From Dehalococcoidia bacterium (GTDB taxonomy: Bacteria > Chloroflexota > Dehalococcoidia > DSTF01 > JACRBR01), in NCBI GenBank assembly GCA_021462855.1, contig JAJTXQ010000039.1:124001-188000 (forward strand): a stretch of 64,000 nt of DNA, read 5' to 3'. The position numbers were made by a program, and so were the translations under genes. The notes under the pieces were generated by a model. The model was not told the DNA's origin. It saw only the letters and a list, made by a program, of their open reading frames with translations, and did not search any database. Positions 44,660 through 53,402 of the stretch are shown here, piece after piece. How positions within the stretch are numbered: the first letter of the stretch is position 1; the number at the start of each line of letters is the position of its first letter.

Positions 44660-45682
44660 CTACGGTGTGATCGTCACCTTGATCGCACCGCTCGCCTTGT
44701 CGTCCGCCGTCGCGTAGGCGTCGGCCACCGCGGCGAGCGGAAATCGGTGCGTGATCAGCCGCCGCATCCGCTCCGGGTCGCGGCGCACGATCTCGATCGC
44801 CATCTCGTAGTCGCTGCGGCGCCCGCCGCGGCCGTAGCAGTTGGCGCCGTGGATCGTCGGTTCCTTCAGGAACAGCATGATCGGGTGGAACTGCACCGGC
44901 GCCGTGAACGCGCCGAGGATGACGATGCGCCCGCGCGTGCCGACGAGCGTCAGTGTCTGCGCGAACGTGTCGGCGTGCCCGCCGACCGTCTCGACGACCA
45001 CGTCGCCGCCGCCAAGCGCCTTCGCCATCTGGCCGGCGCCGTCGGCGCCGGGGGCGAACACGTCGTCCGCGCCCATCGCCAGCGCCATCTCACGCTGCTG
45101 TGGGTGCTTCGCCGTCGCCGCGATGTATCCGGCGCCCATCGCGCGCGCGGCAGCGATGGCGCACAGGCCGATCGTCCCGGCGCCCAGCACCGCGACCCTG
45201 TCACCGAACGTGATGTTCGCCAGCCGCAGCCCGTGCACGGCGACGGCCAAGGGCTCGCACAACGCCCCAAGTTCCGCATCAACACCGGGCGGCAGCCTGT
45301 ACGCGGTGTACGCCGGCAGGACCATGTACTCCCGCAACCCTCCGGCCGTGTTGATGCCGAACGCCTTGCGCGACACGCAGAGCTGATAATCGCCTGAGCG
45401 GCACTGCGCACAGGTCAGGCATACCCCGAACAGCTCGAGCGCGACCTGGTCGCCGGCAGCGAGGCCATGCACGTTCTCGCCGAGCGCGGCGATCTCGCCA
45501 GCGCACTCGTGACCGAGGATGAACTCCGGCGGCAGTGGGAAGTCGCCACGGAAAAAATGCAGGTCACTGCCGCATACGCCGATGTTCCGCATGCGCACGA
45601 GCACCTCGCCCGGGCCGGGCGATGGCGTCTCGGCGTCGCGCACCTCGAACCGGCGTGCGCCCATGAACATCGCTGTCTTCAT
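44660..45682 (-). CDS. Zinc-dependent alcohol/polyol dehydrogenase (MDR superfamily)
   Basis: A 340-residue NAD(P)-dependent medium-chain dehydrogenase. Catalytic zinc ligands lie in GVCGSDLHFF and GHECAGEIAALG. A structural zinc site is formed by four cysteines in CLTCAQCRSGDYQLC. The cofactor motif is AVLGAGTIGLCAIAAA. The sequence resembles sorbitol/threonine dehydrogenases, and the substrate cannot be fixed. ATG 45682 has aggag 5 nt upstream. It is divergent from the P-loop gene at 45734, sharing a 51-nt spacer that contains a 16-bp palindrome. Confidence 0.87.
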   Translation of the reverse strand: MKTAMFMGARRFEVRDAETPSPGPGEVLVRMRNIGVCGSDLHFFRGDFPLPPEFILGHECAGEIAALGENVHGLAAGDQVALELFGVCLTCAQCRSGDYQLCVSRKAFGINTAGGLREYMVLPAYTAYRLPPGVDAELGALCEPLAVAVHGLRLANITFGDRVAVLGAGTIGLCAIAAARAMGAGYIAATAKHPQQREMALAMGADDVFAPGADGAGQMAKALGGGDVVVETVGGHADTFAQTLTLVGTRGRIVILGAFTAPVQFHPIMLFLKEPTIHGANCYGRGGRRSDYEMAIEIVRRDPERMRRLITHRFPLAAVADAYATADDKASGAIKVTITP

Positions 45683-45696
45683 GCCACTCCTGCCCC

Positions 45697-45712
45697 CGCG
45701 CGGCGCCGCGCG
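45697..45712. promoter_or_regulatory. 16-bp perfect GC palindrome in a divergent spacer
   Basis: CGCGCGGC followed by its reverse complement GCCGCGCG, with no spacer, between the divergent alcohol dehydrogenase and P-loop genes. Its position overlaps the expected -35 of the promoter at 45722 and lies just upstream of the dehydrogenase ribosome-binding site, as an operator would. Low-complexity GC alternation makes chance occurrence quite possible. Confidence 0.3.
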
Positions 45713-45721
45713 AAGCTCCGA

Positions 45722-45727
45722 TATCAT
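45722..45727 (+). promoter_or_regulatory. -10 element TATCAT, 6 nt before the P-loop gene
   Basis: TATCAT (5 of 6 consensus) is followed by exactly 6 nt and the GTG at 45734. No ribosome-binding site is present. It is the best match among the leaderless set. Confidence 0.5.
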
Positions 45728-45733
45728 GGTTCA

Positions 45734-46552
45734 GTGAAGGCCCTGAATCAACCGGAGTCGTGGTGGGGCTGGCACGGCTGGAACCAGCCGGAGCCGCTCT
45801 CCGTCACCCAGATCATGCAGGCGGGCACGTTTCCGCCGCGCGTCGGCGCGATGCTCTGGCTCATCATGGAACGCGGCGCGCCACTTGTGCTCGCGGCGGA
45901 TCCACCCGGCGCCGGCAAGACGACGATCCTCACCGCGCTGCTCGCCTTTGCCCGCCCTGGAGCGTCTCTCTACTTCACGCGCGGCTGGGGCGAGACGTTC
46001 CAGTTGCCGCCCGTTGAAGACGACGCGACGGTGTACCTGATGGTCAACGAAATCTCGGACCACCTGCCCGTGTACTCGTGGGGTCCGTACGTCCAGCGCG
46101 CGTTCGAGCTCATGGGTGACGGCTACTCGCTGCTTTCCACGATGCACGCCGATACCGTCGAGGGTGTGATCGAACAGCTGGTCGATGAGTGCGACGTGCC
46201 GGAGGCGCACGTCGGCCGGCTGGCGTTCGTCGTGCCGCTGCATCTCGGGCACGCCGGCGGGCGGCGCATCCGCCGCATCGCCGAGGTCGCGGTTCTGGAG
46301 CCGCTGGGGCCGCGCTACGACTGCCACACCGTCGCACGCTGGCGGCCGGAGGACGACGCATATGACGTGCTGACGACGCCGGCGCAGGTCAATGCCCTCG
46401 CCCGCCGCCTCGGGCTGGACGACGACGCATTGCTCGCGGAGGTCGCACGCCGCGAGCGCTTTCTCGCTGAACTGCTGGACTCCGGAGCAGTGGAGATGGA
46501 CGACGTCCAGCGCCGCATCCTGGAATTCAGCGGATATGAGGTCGCGGGCTAA
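45734..46552 (+). CDS. P-loop ATPase resembling the C-terminal half of type II/IV secretion ATPases
   Basis: A 272-residue protein with Walker [12 protein letters not shown] (Lys62) and a His-box-like [16 protein letters not shown] (about residues 135-150), as in GspE/CpaF/VirB11 ATPases. It lacks the N-terminal domain and the CxxC zinc loop of GspE, and Walker B is unclear (VYLMVNEIS). The unusual Trp-rich start is [17 protein letters not shown]. The C-terminal third is acidic and helical. No secretion or pilus gene adjoins it. GTG 45734 is chosen from the leaderless -10 and because coding character begins there. Function unknown. Confidence 0.65.
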   Translation: MKALNQPESWWGWHGWNQPEPLSVTQIMQAGTFPPRVGAMLWLIMERGAPLVLAADPPGAGKTTILTALLAFARPGASLYFTRGWGETFQLPPVEDDATVYLMVNEISDHLPVYSWGPYVQRAFELMGDGYSLLSTMHADTVEGVIEQLVDECDVPEAHVGRLAFVVPLHLGHAGGRRIRRIAEVAVLEPLGPRYDCHTVARWRPEDDAYDVLTTPAQVNALARRLGLDDDALLAEVARRERFLAELLDSGAVEMDDVQRRILEFSGYEVAG

Positions 46553-46641
46553 CCACGCACCGGCCGCGCCGCTGGCGGTGCTGGATCGAGCGCAATCCGC
46601 GCGGCAGAATGGGCGCGCGGTCAACAGAAAGGACTCCACAG

Positions 46642-47655
46642 ATGGCAACGCGAATCGGCATCAACGGCTTCGGCCGTATCGGGCGGCAGGTGCTGAAGGC
46701 AATCAAGGAGCGTCACGGCAACCAACTCGAGGTCGTCGCGGTCAATGACCTCGTCGATACGAAGACCAACGCTCACCTGCTCAAGTACGACTCCAACTAC
46801 GGCCGTTACCCGGGCACGGTCGAAGCCACTGAGGGCGGGCTCATCGTCGATGGCAAGCCGGTGGCGGTGTATGCCGAGAAGGAGCCCGCGAAGATCCCGT
46901 GGGGCAAGGCCGGCGCCGAGATCGTTATCGAGTCCACCGGCTTCTTCACCGACGCCAACCAGGCGCGCGAGCACATCCACGACACCGTCAAGAAGGTCGT
47001 CATCTCCGCACCGGCGAAGAACGAAGACGTGACGCTCGTCCTGGGCGTCAACGCCGAAAAGTACGACGCGTCAAAGCACCAGGTCGTGTCGAACGCATCG
47101 TGCACCACCAACGGCCTCGCGCCGACGGTGAAGGTGCTCGTCGACTCCTTCGGCCTCGTCAAGGGGCAGATGACGACGATCCACGCCTACACGAACTCGC
47201 AGCGGCTCCTCGACATGCAGTCGAAGGACCTGCGCGAGGCGCGCGCCGCCGCCCTGAACATCGTGCCGACGTCCACCGGGGCGGCGCGCGCCCTCAAGCT
47301 CGTCATCCCGGAAGTCGAGGGCAAGCTCGACGGCGTCGCCTACCGCGTGCCCACGCCCACGGTATCGATCGTCGAGGTCGTCGCCCTCGTGAGCAAGCAG
47401 ACGAGCGCCGAAGAGATCAACGACGCGCTGCGCGCCGCCGCGAAGGGACCCATGAAGGGCATCCTCGCCGTTTCGGACGAGCCGCTCGTGTCGATGGACC
47501 TCAAGGGCGACCCGCACTCCTCGACCGTCGATGCGCTGACGACCAACGTCGTCGGCGGCGACCTCGTCAAGGTCGCGTCGTGGTACGACAACGAATGGGG
47601 CTACTCCTGCCGGACGGCCGACCTCTGCGCGTTCATCGTGTCGAAGGGCATCTAG
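46642..47655 (+). CDS. gap: Glyceraldehyde-3-phosphate dehydrogenase, type I
   Basis: A 337-residue NAD-dependent glycolytic enzyme. [14 protein letters not shown] is the Rossmann motif, the catalytic Cys is in [12 protein letters not shown], the catalytic His in [14 protein letters not shown], and the C-terminal [11 protein letters not shown] is typical. ATG 46642 has aaagga 10 nt upstream and starts [12 protein letters not shown]. It appears monocistronic: a 90-nt gap precedes it and a strong 17-bp hairpin follows it 20 nt after the stop. Confidence 0.95.
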   Translation: MATRIGINGFGRIGRQVLKAIKERHGNQLEVVAVNDLVDTKTNAHLLKYDSNYGRYPGTVEATEGGLIVDGKPVAVYAEKEPAKIPWGKAGAEIVIESTGFFTDANQAREHIHDTVKKVVISAPAKNEDVTLVLGVNAEKYDASKHQVVSNASCTTNGLAPTVKVLVDSFGLVKGQMTTIHAYTNSQRLLDMQSKDLREARAAALNIVPTSTGAARALKLVIPEVEGKLDGVAYRVPTPTVSIVEVVALVSKQTSAEEINDALRAAAKGPMKGILAVSDEPLVSMDLKGDPHSSTVDALTTNVVGGDLVKVASWYDNEWGYSCRTADLCAFIVSKGI

Positions 47656-47675
47656 GCAAATCCGCGCAAGCCTGA

Positions 47676-47715
47676 CACGGGGGCAAGGGCCGCGGCTACG
47701 GCCCTTGCCCCCGTG
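47676..47715 (+). terminator. 17-bp perfect hairpin after gap
   Basis: Arms 47676-47692 and 47699-47715 are perfectly complementary (17 bp, stem begins cacgggggcaagggccg) with a 6-nt loop (cggcta). It starts 21 nt after the gap stop. There is no T-tract after it, so it is not a textbook intrinsic terminator; it may act as a pausing or 3'-protecting structure. It ends only 6 nt before the -10 of the next gene. Confidence 0.6.
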
Positions 47716-47721
47716 ATCCAC

Positions 47722-47727
47722 TACGAT
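47722..47727 (+). promoter_or_regulatory. -10-like TACGAT, 6 nt before the NnrS-like gene
   Basis: TACGAT is followed by exactly 6 nt and the ATG at 47734. No ribosome-binding site is present. Its -35 region would lie inside the 3' arm of the gap hairpin, so the two elements may interfere. Confidence 0.42.
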
Positions 47728-47733
47728 GGATCG

Positions 47734-49140
47734 ATGGCCGACGCCCCGATCGCACTGACCGACGTGACGCCGCGACCGCGGCATGAGCATGCCACCCGCC
47801 GCGAATACGACGCGCCGTACCGCTGGTTCATCGGCGCGGCGCTCTCGCTGGCGTTATTTGGCGGGTTCGCGCTGGCCCTCGCCGTCGCCCTGGCCGGCGC
47901 GTTCGAGTGGGACTGGGGCGCGCGGCCGCTGCAGCTCTCGCAGGCGCACGGACAGCTCCAGCTGATCGGCTTCGGCGGGCTGTTCACCGGCGGCGTCGCA
48001 TTCCGGCTGATGCCGCGGTTCTCCGGCCACCCGCTGCGGCTCACGCCGCTGGTCCGCTTCGTCATCCCGCTCGTCGGCGGCAGCCTGATCCTGCGCGCGC
48101 TCGCCGAGCCCGCTTCAGACGGCGCGCTGCGTGACGCGGGGCTGCTCGTATCGGCCGGCCTGCTCGTGGTCGGTGCGGGCGCCTTCGCGGCCATCGTGCT
48201 CCGCACGATCGCCCGGCCCGACACGCGGGCCGAAGCGACGGCGTACTTTTTCTCGCTCGGCTCCGTTGGCTTCTTCGCCGCGTCGATCCTCAACTTCGCG
48301 CTCGTTGTCGAGGTAGTGAACGACAGCCTTCAGGTGGCGCCGACGCTCAAGCAGTCCGCGCTCGTGTTCGTCGAACAGTACGGGTTCACGCTGTTCTTCA
48401 TCTGCGGCATCGGCACGCGCGCGGTGCCGAACTTCACCGGCCGCCCGCGGCCATATACGAGCACCCGCGTCATCGCCGTTGCGCTCGCCGCCGGCGTCGC
48501 GCTGTTCGCCTGCGGCGCGCTCTGGATCGCGCACCAGGGCGTATCCGGCACGGCGGCGCGCGCCGCGAACGCCGGGCTGCTGCTCATCAGCGCTTCGCTG
48601 ATCTCGGTCGCGTGGCTGAGCGGTGTCTTCAACCCCAGCGCGGACCGCGTCGCGACCGCCTCGGGCGCGCCGTTCTGGTTCGTCCGCAGCGCGTTTGCCT
48701 GGATGGTGTTCACGGCGGCTCTCCTCGCGTGGTACGGCGCCCGCGGCTTCGCCGACGCGGCGCTGCCGGAAGCGCACGCGCTCGATGCCGCGCGGCACAC
48801 GCTCGCTCTCGGCGTGCTGACGGTGATGATCATGGGCATGGGGATGATGATCCTGCCGGAGTTCGCGGGCCGCCGCCTGCAGCACCCGAACGAGGACGCG
48901 CTCGTCATCGTGCTCGTGGTGGTGATGAACATCGCCGTGGTCATGCGGATCTGGCCTTCGATCGAGGGCATCGGCTGGCTTGGTAACACGCGCTACTGGC
49001 CGATGGTCATTTCCGGCACGCTGGCAACCGTGGGGCTGGCATCGTTCGCGGCGATGTTCTTCCAGAGCTACTTCGAGCAGCGCGACCCGGGATGGGCGCG
49101 CCCGCAGAACCTCCCCGCCCGGCGCGCTGCGCGCCGCTGA
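47734..49140 (+). CDS. NnrS family heme/copper membrane protein
   Basis: A 468-residue protein with about 12 membrane helices. Family features are the His-containing helix LSQAHGQLQLIGFGGLFTGGV followed by FRLMPRFSG, FICGIGTRAVPNFTGRP, and RHTLALGVLTVMIMGMGM followed by ILPEFAGRRLQHP. NnrS proteins are linked to nitric-oxide stress and denitrification and may bind heme and copper. No denitrification genes are in the window, but SCO1 and a copper chaperone follow, suggesting a link to respiratory copper. ATG 47734 is supported by the -10 placed 6 nt upstream. Confidence 0.82.
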   Translation: MADAPIALTDVTPRPRHEHATRREYDAPYRWFIGAALSLALFGGFALALAVALAGAFEWDWGARPLQLSQAHGQLQLIGFGGLFTGGVAFRLMPRFSGHPLRLTPLVRFVIPLVGGSLILRALAEPASDGALRDAGLLVSAGLLVVGAGAFAAIVLRTIARPDTRAEATAYFFSLGSVGFFAASILNFALVVEVVNDSLQVAPTLKQSALVFVEQYGFTLFFICGIGTRAVPNFTGRPRPYTSTRVIAVALAAGVALFACGALWIAHQGVSGTAARAANAGLLLISASLISVAWLSGVFNPSADRVATASGAPFWFVRSAFAWMVFTAALLAWYGARGFADAALPEAHALDAARHTLALGVLTVMIMGMGMMILPEFAGRRLQHPNEDALVIVLVVVMNIAVVMRIWPSIEGIGWLGNTRYWPMVISGTLATVGLASFAAMFFQSYFEQRDPGWARPQNLPARRAARR

Positions 49141-49272
49141 CGCGGCGTGGCCGCAGGTCATGGCGGAATCGTTGCGCTGCGCCGCCATGCGGCCGAATGG
49201 CGCTCCGTTCGGGCGCATCGGCCCTAACGGTCGATATGTGAACTTTTCCACAATCAATGTGGAGGAGCACCT

Positions 49273-49896
49273 ATGCGCACCCGTCTGCTGGCAGTCGTGG
49301 CCATTACGGCCGCGCTCGCCGCAACCGCCTGCGGCGGTGGCGGTAGCCCGAGCGCGACGCCGACGGCCACGACGGAGCCCACGCCGGAAGCGATCTCGCG
49401 CGTCGAGCCGCACGCCATCCCGGACTTCACGCTCACCGACCAGGACGGCGCCACGTTCCGGCTCGCCGACCTCGATGGCTCGCTGAAGCTGTTCTACTTC
49501 GGCTACACGAACTGCCCGGACATCTGCCCGACGACGATGGTCGACTGGCGCGAGGTGAAGCGTGGCCTCGGCGATGACGCGTCGAAGGTGCGGTTCGTGA
49601 TGGTTACGGTCGACCCGGAGCAGGACACGCCGCCGGTGCTCAAGCGGTTCCTCGCCCTGTTCGACGAGGCGTTCATCGGCCTGACGGGCGACCCGGCGGA
49701 CCTGGCGAACGTGTGGGCGCACTTCGGCGTGAAGGTGCGCCGGCTCGACCTGCCCGAGAGCGCGACGGGGCACTCCATCTCGCACAGCGCGGCGGTCTGG
49801 GTGGTCGATGAGCGGCGCGACCTGGTGATGAAGTTCTCATTCGCGGCGACGCCGGAGGACATGATCGCCGGCGTGCGGATGCTCCTGGAGGGATGA
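49273..49896 (+). CDS. SCO1/SenC family copper-delivery lipoprotein
   Basis: A 207-residue extracytoplasmic lipoprotein (lipobox ending at Cys20, then GGGGSPS linker). The thioredoxin-like fold carries the copper ligands Cys81 and Cys85 in YTNCPDICPTT and His167/His171 in GHSISHSAAV. It delivers copper to, or reduces, the CuA site of cytochrome c oxidase. A strong ribosome-binding site (ggaggag) precedes the ATG. It is 55 nt upstream of the PCu(A)C chaperone, together a cytochrome-oxidase copper-insertion pair. Confidence 0.9.
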   Translation: MRTRLLAVVAITAALAATACGGGGSPSATPTATTEPTPEAISRVEPHAIPDFTLTDQDGATFRLADLDGSLKLFYFGYTNCPDICPTTMVDWREVKRGLGDDASKVRFVMVTVDPEQDTPPVLKRFLALFDEAFIGLTGDPADLANVWAHFGVKVRRLDLPESATGHSISHSAAVWVVDERRDLVMKFSFAATPEDMIAGVRMLLEG

Positions 49897-49950
49897 CCCG
49901 GCGTGCGCCGGTTCGCAGACAGAGTAGACAGAACGGAGAGAGGATCGGAG

Positions 49951-50556
49951 ATGAAACGTTACCTGGGGATCGGACTGACGCTGGCGCTGGTCGCCGGAAT
50001 GCTCGGGGCCGTCGCGTGCGGCGACGACGACGATGACGCGGGCGGCGCCACCGCGACCGTTCCGGCGGTCGCCGCAACGCCGACACCGGGCGCCGGTACG
50101 GAGTCCCTCATTACGGTCGAAGGCGCATGGGCGCGCAACTCGCCCGGCATGGCCGGCGGCATGATGACCCCCGGCGCCGGCATGACACCCGGCGGCATGA
50201 TGACCCCCGGCGCCGGCATGACGCCCGGCGGCATGACGTCGGGGGATCGCGGCGCCGCGTACATGGTCATCAAGAACAGCGGCGACGCCGACGACGCGCT
50301 CATCGCGGCAACGAGCACGCTCGCCGATGCGACCGAGGTGCACGAGTCGCGCATGGAAGGCGACGTCGCGACGATGGTGGAGGTCGAGCGGGTGCCGGTC
50401 CCGGCCGGCGGCCAGGCCGAGCTCAAGCCCGGCAGCTTCCACATCATGTTCATCGGCCTCAAGCAGCCGCTGGAGGCGGGCACGACCGTCACATTCGAGC
50501 TTGAATTCGAGAAGGCCGGAAAGATCGCGGTGACCGCGGAGGTGCGCTCCTCGTAG
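49951..50556 (+). CDS. PCu(A)C copper chaperone with a methionine-rich insert
   Basis: A 201-residue lipoprotein (Cys23 after LGAVA, then GDDDDDAGG linker). The Cu(I)-binding pattern of the family is present: His131, Met135, Met142, His164 and Met166 (VHESRM ... FHIMFIG). Between the first strand and the rest, residues 67-97 form a Met/Pro/Gly-rich insert made of MMTPGAGMTPGG repeats, which adds about eight methionines and probably a second copper-loading site. It hands copper to SCO1 or directly to CuA. ATG 49951 has a gatcggag site upstream. A terminator hairpin follows. Confidence 0.87.
   Translation: MKRYLGIGLTLALVAGMLGAVACGDDDDDAGGATATVPAVAATPTPGAGTESLITVEGAWARNSPGMAGGMMTPGAGMTPGGMMTPGAGMTPGGMTSGDRGAAYMVIKNSGDADDALIAATSTLADATEVHESRMEGDVATMVEVERVPVPAGGQAELKPGSFHIMFIGLKQPLEAGTTVTFELEFEKAGKIAVTAEVRSS
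50155..50238 (+). repeat. 36-bp tandem repeat (2.3 copies) encoding the Met-rich insert
   Basis: Two 36-nt units (50155-50190 and 50191-50226), each starting ggcggcatgatgaccccc, differ at one third-codon position, and are followed by a 12-nt partial copy. The repeat keeps frame and encodes 12-residue Met-rich blocks, so copy number could vary between strains without breaking the gene. Confidence 0.85.
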
Positions 50557-50577
50557 CGCCGCGCCATCCACGAAATC

Positions 50578-50616
50578 AGAGCGCCGATGCGAGGACGCAT
50601 CGGCGCTCTTTATCTT
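50578..50616 (+). terminator. Intrinsic terminator after the SCO1-PCu(A)C pair
   Basis: A 14-bp perfect stem (agagcgccgatgcg with its complement) at 50578-50591 and 50596-50609 closes a 4-nt loop (agga) and is followed by the T-rich tail ttatctt. It starts 22 nt after the stop codon and lies between convergent genes. Confidence 0.85.
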
Positions 50617-50633
50617 CACCGCGTGCGGGCACG

Positions 50634-51959
50634 CTACCGCCCGCCGCCACCCGCTGGCTGGAAATCCAGCGACGCGGCGGCCGGCGCCTGCGCCACAGCC
50701 GCCGGCCGCTTGCGCTGCTTCGGCAGCAGCCCGAACAGCGCGGCGATCGGGTAGGCGGCGAGCACGCCCACCGGCACATAGATCACGACGAGGAAGAACC
50801 ACCAGATCGCATCCGGGATCTGCTCGACGCGCAGGTAGCTGGCGATGTAGCGGATGTCGTCATTCACGAACAGCGCGGGGAACGACACGATGCCCGTGAA
50901 CACGAGCGCGCGCGCGACGACGCTCGCCTCGAGCCGGCCGGGCAGCTTGAACAGGATCGGCAGCGTGTAGCACACCATGCCGAGCTGGATCGCGGGGTCG
51001 CCGACGATGACCAGCGCATCGGCCTTCTGCCCGTGCACCGCCCCGAACATCTGCAGCAGCGCGCCGATCACGATCCAGCCGAAGATGTCGACGGGCGAGA
51101 TCACCCACTCCCGCACCTGCTCGCGGTGGTGCACCAGCAGGTAGCCGATCGTCATGCCGGCCGTGAACTCGCCGAGCCGGAACGGCGCGAAGGCCGACAT
51201 CGTGCGGTCGCGGTACACCAGCTCCATCCACTCCGCGCCCACGAAGATCAGGATGCCACGCGCCACGAGCGTCACCGCGATGCCGAAGGCGAGAAAGCGC
51301 CACGGGCCGATCTTCCGGAGCAGCGCGAGCAAGAGCGGGAACAGCAGGTAGTACTGCAGCAGCAACACGACGAACCACATCGACGCGACGGTCGTCGTGG
51401 CGGCGCGTTCGCGGAACGCCCAGCCAATGACGCTGAACCCCCAGAGCACGTCGTCGAACCGCAGGTAGATCGGCGCCAGGGCGCCAATCGTCAGGTTGTC
51501 CCATTGCTCGGTGAACTTGCCGCCGTGCACCCAAAGGCGCACCAGCGTGATCGATGTCAGCGTTGCCAGCGTCAGGACGATGCCGCCCCAGTAGGGCAGC
51601 ACCAGCCGCTTCGCCCGGTGCCAGAACGCCGCGAGGTACGGCGGCTCGCCGCGCCGCTGCGCGTTCAGCGTGAGCGACAGCCCGCTCAATATCATGAACA
51701 GCGCAACACCGTGGTATCCGGTGCTCAGCACGACCTCGCCGAACGCCGTCAGCGACGCCAGCGGGTCACCTTCCTGGAGGCGCTTGCGCAACTCGCCGTA
51801 CAGCCGCCCGGAGCCCCCGAACGACTTGTACGTCATGTCGGACCAGAGGTGGAACGAGATCACCCAGAGGATCGACAACCCGCGCAGGATGTCGATCGCG
51901 ACGATGCGACCATCGCGCTCTACGGGTTGCGTGGCACGTTCGCCCGCGCCGCCGCTCAT
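50634..51959 (-). CDS. Acyltransferase family 3 (OafA/YrhL-like) membrane protein
   Basis: A 441-residue protein with about ten hydrophobic helices. The start of the acyltransferase-3 domain is visible as VAIDILRGLSILWVISFHL (the conserved His at the end) and LSTGYHGVALFMILSGL with a second motif RRGEPPYLAAFWHRAKRLVLPY. It would O-acylate a cell-surface sugar or lipid. ATG 51959 has gggag 5 nt upstream; GTG 51965 is an alternative. It is separated from the convergent copper operon by the terminator, and from the hydrolase at 52053 by 93 nt. Confidence 0.85.
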   Translation of the reverse strand: MSGGAGERATQPVERDGRIVAIDILRGLSILWVISFHLWSDMTYKSFGGSGRLYGELRKRLQEGDPLASLTAFGEVVLSTGYHGVALFMILSGLSLTLNAQRRGEPPYLAAFWHRAKRLVLPYWGGIVLTLATLTSITLVRLWVHGGKFTEQWDNLTIGALAPIYLRFDDVLWGFSVIGWAFRERAATTTVASMWFVVLLLQYYLLFPLLLALLRKIGPWRFLAFGIAVTLVARGILIFVGAEWMELVYRDRTMSAFAPFRLGEFTAGMTIGYLLVHHREQVREWVISPVDIFGWIVIGALLQMFGAVHGQKADALVIVGDPAIQLGMVCYTLPILFKLPGRLEASVVARALVFTGIVSFPALFVNDDIRYIASYLRVEQIPDAIWWFFLVVIYVPVGVLAAYPIAALFGLLPKQRKRPAAVAQAPAAASLDFQPAGGGGR

Positions 51960-52052
51960 GCCCACTCCCTCGCCCGGCCCGCCGGGGCCTTACGATAGCA
52001 CAGCCGGCCTGCGGCATGGACGTTATGTCGTGCGATTGGTTGACGGCGCCCG

Positions 52053-53270
52053 CTACTCCTGCGCCTCGACGCAGGCTCGCGCCACGTCGGCCAGCGCCGC
52101 CGTCCGCCCGTAGCCGATGAGGTCCATGGCAAGCGCATTCGTCGTGAAGCCGAACGCCATGCCGATCGCCGGGTCGCAGTAGCCGATCGAACCGCCGAGC
52201 CCCGCATGCCCGAACGCCGTCAAGCGCGGCCCCTGTGGCCACCCTTCGATGCCGCCCGTCATGTAGCCGAGCGCGTAGCCGACTTCGACCATGATGACCT
52301 TGTCGGGCCGGCACGTCTGCTGCGCCGACATGACGCGCACGCGCTCGGCGCTCATCAGCCGCGCGCCGTCGAGCTCGCCGCCGTTGCCGAGGCACGCGTA
52401 CAGCCGCGCCAGGTCCCGCGCCGTCATGATGCCGTTCGCCGCCGGGATCTCCGCCTGGTGCCCCTCGGGCGAGTCGAAGATGTGGTCACTCTGCCCGGTC
52501 ATCGTCTCGCCCTCGCGCATGCCCAGCGCGCGCGTCGTCAGCGGGCTCATCATCGGCGCGCCGGCGCCGAGCCGCTCCTGGATCTGCTGCATCATCTCCG
52601 GCGAGATGATCATCCGGTTCTTGAGCTTCGCGACCTCCGGCTCGATGCTCGCCGGGGCGCCGATGTACATGTCGCGCAACCCCAGCGGCGCGCACACCTC
52701 GTCCTGCAGGAACGCGCCGATGCGCTTCCCGCTCACGCGCCGCACGACCTCTCCGACGAGGAAGCCGAACGTCACCGCGTGGTAGCCCGTCTCGGCGCCG
52801 GGCTCCCACGCCGGCGCTTCCTCCTCGAGGCCGCGGATCACGCGATCCCAGTCGAGCAAGTCAGCGCCGAAGAGCCCATCGGGCACAGGCGCCAGGCCGG
52901 CCTGATGCGTGAGCAGGTGGTAGACAGTGATCTTCTCCTTGCCGTTCTTCGCGAACTCCGGCCAGTACGTCGCGACGGGCGCCTGGTAGTCGACGAGCCC
53001 CCGGTCGGCGAGGATGTGCAGGCACGTCGCCGTCAGCCCCTTCGTCGTCGAGAACGACACCGCCTTCGTGCGCTCGGCCCACGGCGTGCCGGCATCCTCG
53101 TCCGCGAGGCCGCCCCACAGGTCAACGACCTTCCGTCCGCGGTGGTACACGCACACGCCCGTCCCGATGTGCTGGCCGTCCGTGAACTGCCGCTCGACCA
53201 GGTCGCGCAGCGGCTCGTAGCCCGCCGCGACCGTCCCCTGCAGTTCCACCGCCTTCGCCGTCTCCGCCAC
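52053..53270 (-). CDS. Serine hydrolase, beta-lactamase/esterase class C family
   Basis: A 405-residue hydrolase of the beta-lactamase/penicillin-binding fold. The nucleophile Ser and Lys are in FSTTKGLTAT (SxxK), the general base Tyr is plausibly in ETGYHAVTFG, and the third motif is HAGLGGSIG (HxG instead of KTG), typical of EstB-like esterases and class C-like hydrolases. No signal peptide, so cytoplasmic. GTG 53270 has gggagg 6 nt upstream; a long upstream in-frame extension is the antisense of the next gene. The real substrate is unknown. Confidence 0.85.
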   Translation of the reverse strand: MAETAKAVELQGTVAAGYEPLRDLVERQFTDGQHIGTGVCVYHRGRKVVDLWGGLADEDAGTPWAERTKAVSFSTTKGLTATCLHILADRGLVDYQAPVATYWPEFAKNGKEKITVYHLLTHQAGLAPVPDGLFGADLLDWDRVIRGLEEEAPAWEPGAETGYHAVTFGFLVGEVVRRVSGKRIGAFLQDEVCAPLGLRDMYIGAPASIEPEVAKLKNRMIISPEMMQQIQERLGAGAPMMSPLTTRALGMREGETMTGQSDHIFDSPEGHQAEIPAANGIMTARDLARLYACLGNGGELDGARLMSAERVRVMSAQQTCRPDKVIMVEVGYALGYMTGGIEGWPQGPRLTAFGHAGLGGSIGYCDPAIGMAFGFTTNALAMDLIGYGRTAALADVARACVEAQE

Positions 53271-53402
53271 GATGCGCCTCCCTTGCCCTTCTCTCGATGC
53301 CCGAAGATCGTTGTGGACGGCGGCGCGCCGCGCAAGTGCCGCTCGTCCTTCGCTTGTGCCGCGGCGCCGGGCGACGGATGATTGGTTCCGGGAGGAGCAC
53401 GA

